6,529 nt of DNA, taken from NCBI GenBank assembly GCA_017881145.1, contig JADGRG010000005.1, positions 1 to 6,529 on the forward strand. Reading direction: 5' to 3'. The stretch is from Sandaracinaceae bacterium. Its GTDB lineage: Bacteria; Myxococcota_A; Polyangia; Polyangiales; JAFGIB01. Position numbers and translations under genes: made by a program. Below are positions 5,390-6,529 of the stretch, piece after piece (position 1 is the first letter of the stretch; the number at the start of each line of letters is the position of its first letter). The notes under the pieces were generated by a model. The model made no database searches, had not been told where the DNA came from, and worked only from the letters and a program-made list of their open reading frames with translations.

Positions 5390-6529
5390 GCCACCGACGC
5401 TGACTCTGGGCAGCACGCCGCTGCGCATTGAGGACGTGGTCGCCTTGGCCCGGGGCCGCGCACGCGTGGCGATGTCGAACGACCCGGCTTACCTGCGCCA
5501 CTTGGAGGAGAGTCTTGCGCTCTTGCGACGTGCGGTCTCGCAAGGGCAGCCGGTGTATGGGGTGACCACCGGCTTCGGTGATTCATGCGAATTCACCATT
5601 CCGGAAAGCCAGATCAGCATGCTGCCGATGAATCTTGTGCGCTTCCACGGCTGTGGCACCGGCGCCCGCTTCACCCAGGAGCAGTGCGCGGCGATCTTGG
5701 CGGCACGCCTTGGCTCGCTGACACGCGGCTGCTCCGGCGTGCGACCCCGTCTGCTCGAAGCCCTGTGCAAGCTGTTGAACCAGCGCGTGATCCCCGCCAT
5801 CCCGTCGGAGGGCTCCGTGGGCGCAAGCGGCGACCTAACTCCGCTTTCGTACATCGCGGCTGCGATCAGCGGGGAGCGCGAAGTCTACTTGGACGGCGTG
5901 GTGCAAGACGCGCGGGAGGCGCTGACTCTTCTGGGCCTAGCGCCGCTCGCTCTCGAGCCGAAAGAGAGCCTTGCCATCATGAACGGGACGAGCGCGATGA
6001 CCGGGCTCGCTTGCGTCGCTCACCACGCCACGCTGCGCCTCGGTCGTTTCGCGACGGCACTCACCGCCATGGCCTGCGACGTCCTGCACGGCGTTCCCGC
6101 GCACTTCCACGAACGGATCAGCGCTCTCAAACCGCACCCCGGTCAGATCACTTGCTCACGTTGGCTGCGTGAAGACCTGCAGTGGCCCAGCCACACCGAC
6201 GCCGCGTCCCGGCCGCGTGCGCGCCTGCAGGACCGCTACTCGCTGCGCTGCGCTCCGCAGGTCATTGGCGTCACGCTCGATGCGCTGCAGATGGCACGCG
6301 GGATGATCGAGATAGAGCTCAACAGCGTAAACGACAACCCGATCGTCGACCCCGAGAGCGGGGAGGTGCTCTTCGGCGGCAACTTCTACGGTGGCCACGT
6401 CTGTTTCGCGATGGACGCGCTGAAGAACACCGTTGCGAACTTGGCCGACCTCCTCGACCGCCAGCTCGCGCTCCTGTGCAACCCCACGACCAGCGCGGGC
6501 TTGCCAGCCAACCTGGTGGGCGCGCCCGA
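5382..6529 (+). CDS. MIO-dependent aromatic amino acid ammonia-lyase (HAL/PAL/TAL family), C-terminus cut
   Basis: The first 382 residues of a protein normally about 500-540 long; the frame is open to the window edge. Family signatures are complete so far: VYGVTTGFG (58-66) with catalytic Y59, the MIO cofactor triad A148-S149-G150 within GSVGASGDLTPLSY, MNGTSA with N201, QDRYSLR (283-289), and the NSVNDNP block (314-320). The enzyme should eliminate ammonia from His, Tyr or Phe to give the arylacrylate. At the substrate-selectivity site it has R87-F88-H89 (NLVRFHGCG), which is neither the Ser-His typical of histidine lyases, the His-Leu of tyrosine lyases nor the Phe-Leu of plant phenylalanine lyases, so the substrate is undecided. 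Lyases of this family occur in flexirubin, aryl-polyene and xanthomonadin clusters, whereas no other hut gene is seen here. The ATG at 5382 overlaps the acyltransferase end by 8 bases. Confidence 0.94.
   Translation, partial: MSEPPTLTLGSTPLRIEDVVALARGRARVAMSNDPAYLRHLEESLALLRRAVSQGQPVYGVTTGFGDSCEFTIPESQISMLPMNLVRFHGCGTGARFTQEQCAAILAARLGSLTRGCSGVRPRLLEALCKLLNQRVIPAIPSEGSVGASGDLTPLSYIAAAISGEREVYLDGVVQDAREALTLLGLAPLALEPKESLAIMNGTSAMTGLACVAHHATLRLGRFATALTAMACDVLHGVPAHFHERISALKPHPGQITCSRWLREDLQWPSHTDAASRPRARLQDRYSLRCAPQVIGVTLDALQMARGMIEIELNSVNDNPIVDPESGEVLFGGNFYGGHVCFAMDALKNTVANLADLLDRQLALLCNPTTSAGLPANLVGAP

Noticed and set aside
5382..6529. Housekeeping hutH of a histidine-utilisation operon
   Set aside because: MIO motifs would allow it, but the gene is coupled to a lipid acyltransferase in a pigment-type operon, no other hut gene is visible, and the selectivity residues are not the usual Ser-His.

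Overview
The window is G+C-rich, densely coded bacterial DNA. It is best read as the start of an aryl-polyene (APE) / xanthomonadin-type pigment-lipid biosynthetic cluster. The set of genes points to this: two adjacent small acyl carrier proteins, a COG4648-like membrane protein, an AMP-forming ligase joined to a hot-dog dehydratase, a family 2 glycosyltransferase, a lipid A acyltransferase-like enzyme and an MIO-type aromatic amino acid ammonia-lyase. Clusters with this content are known mainly from Gram-negative Proteobacteria, where the pigment sits in the outer membrane. Base composition and gene content would suit a high-GC gamma- or betaproteobacterium, but nothing here fixes the taxon.

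Layout: positions 1-591 hold a PlsC-type acyltransferase on the minus strand, cut by the window start. Positions 592-814 are a divergent intergenic region with an 18-base imperfect palindrome, a possible sigma70-type promoter and a clear ribosome binding site. From 815 to the right edge, seven plus-strand genes form one compact operon: ACP 1 (815-1084), ACP 2 (1081-1359), membrane protein (1379-2002), ligase-dehydratase (1999-3717), glycosyltransferase (3714-4478), LpxL/HtrB-like acyltransferase (4475-5389) and ammonia-lyase (5382 to beyond 6529). Four junctions are 4-base ATGA overlaps, one is an 8-base overlap, and the only gap is 19 bases.

Inferred joint function: the ammonia-lyase may supply an aryl-acrylate, or the starter may come from elsewhere. 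The ligase activates an aryl acid and loads it onto an ACP. Ketosynthase, ketoreductase and dehydratase cycles then build a conjugated polyene; the dehydratase domain is here, but ketosynthases and ketoreductase are not and should lie outside the window. The glycosyltransferase and the acyltransferases would attach the polyene to a sugar/lipid carrier at the inner membrane before export. No tRNA, rRNA, insertion sequence, CRISPR array or convincing terminator was seen.
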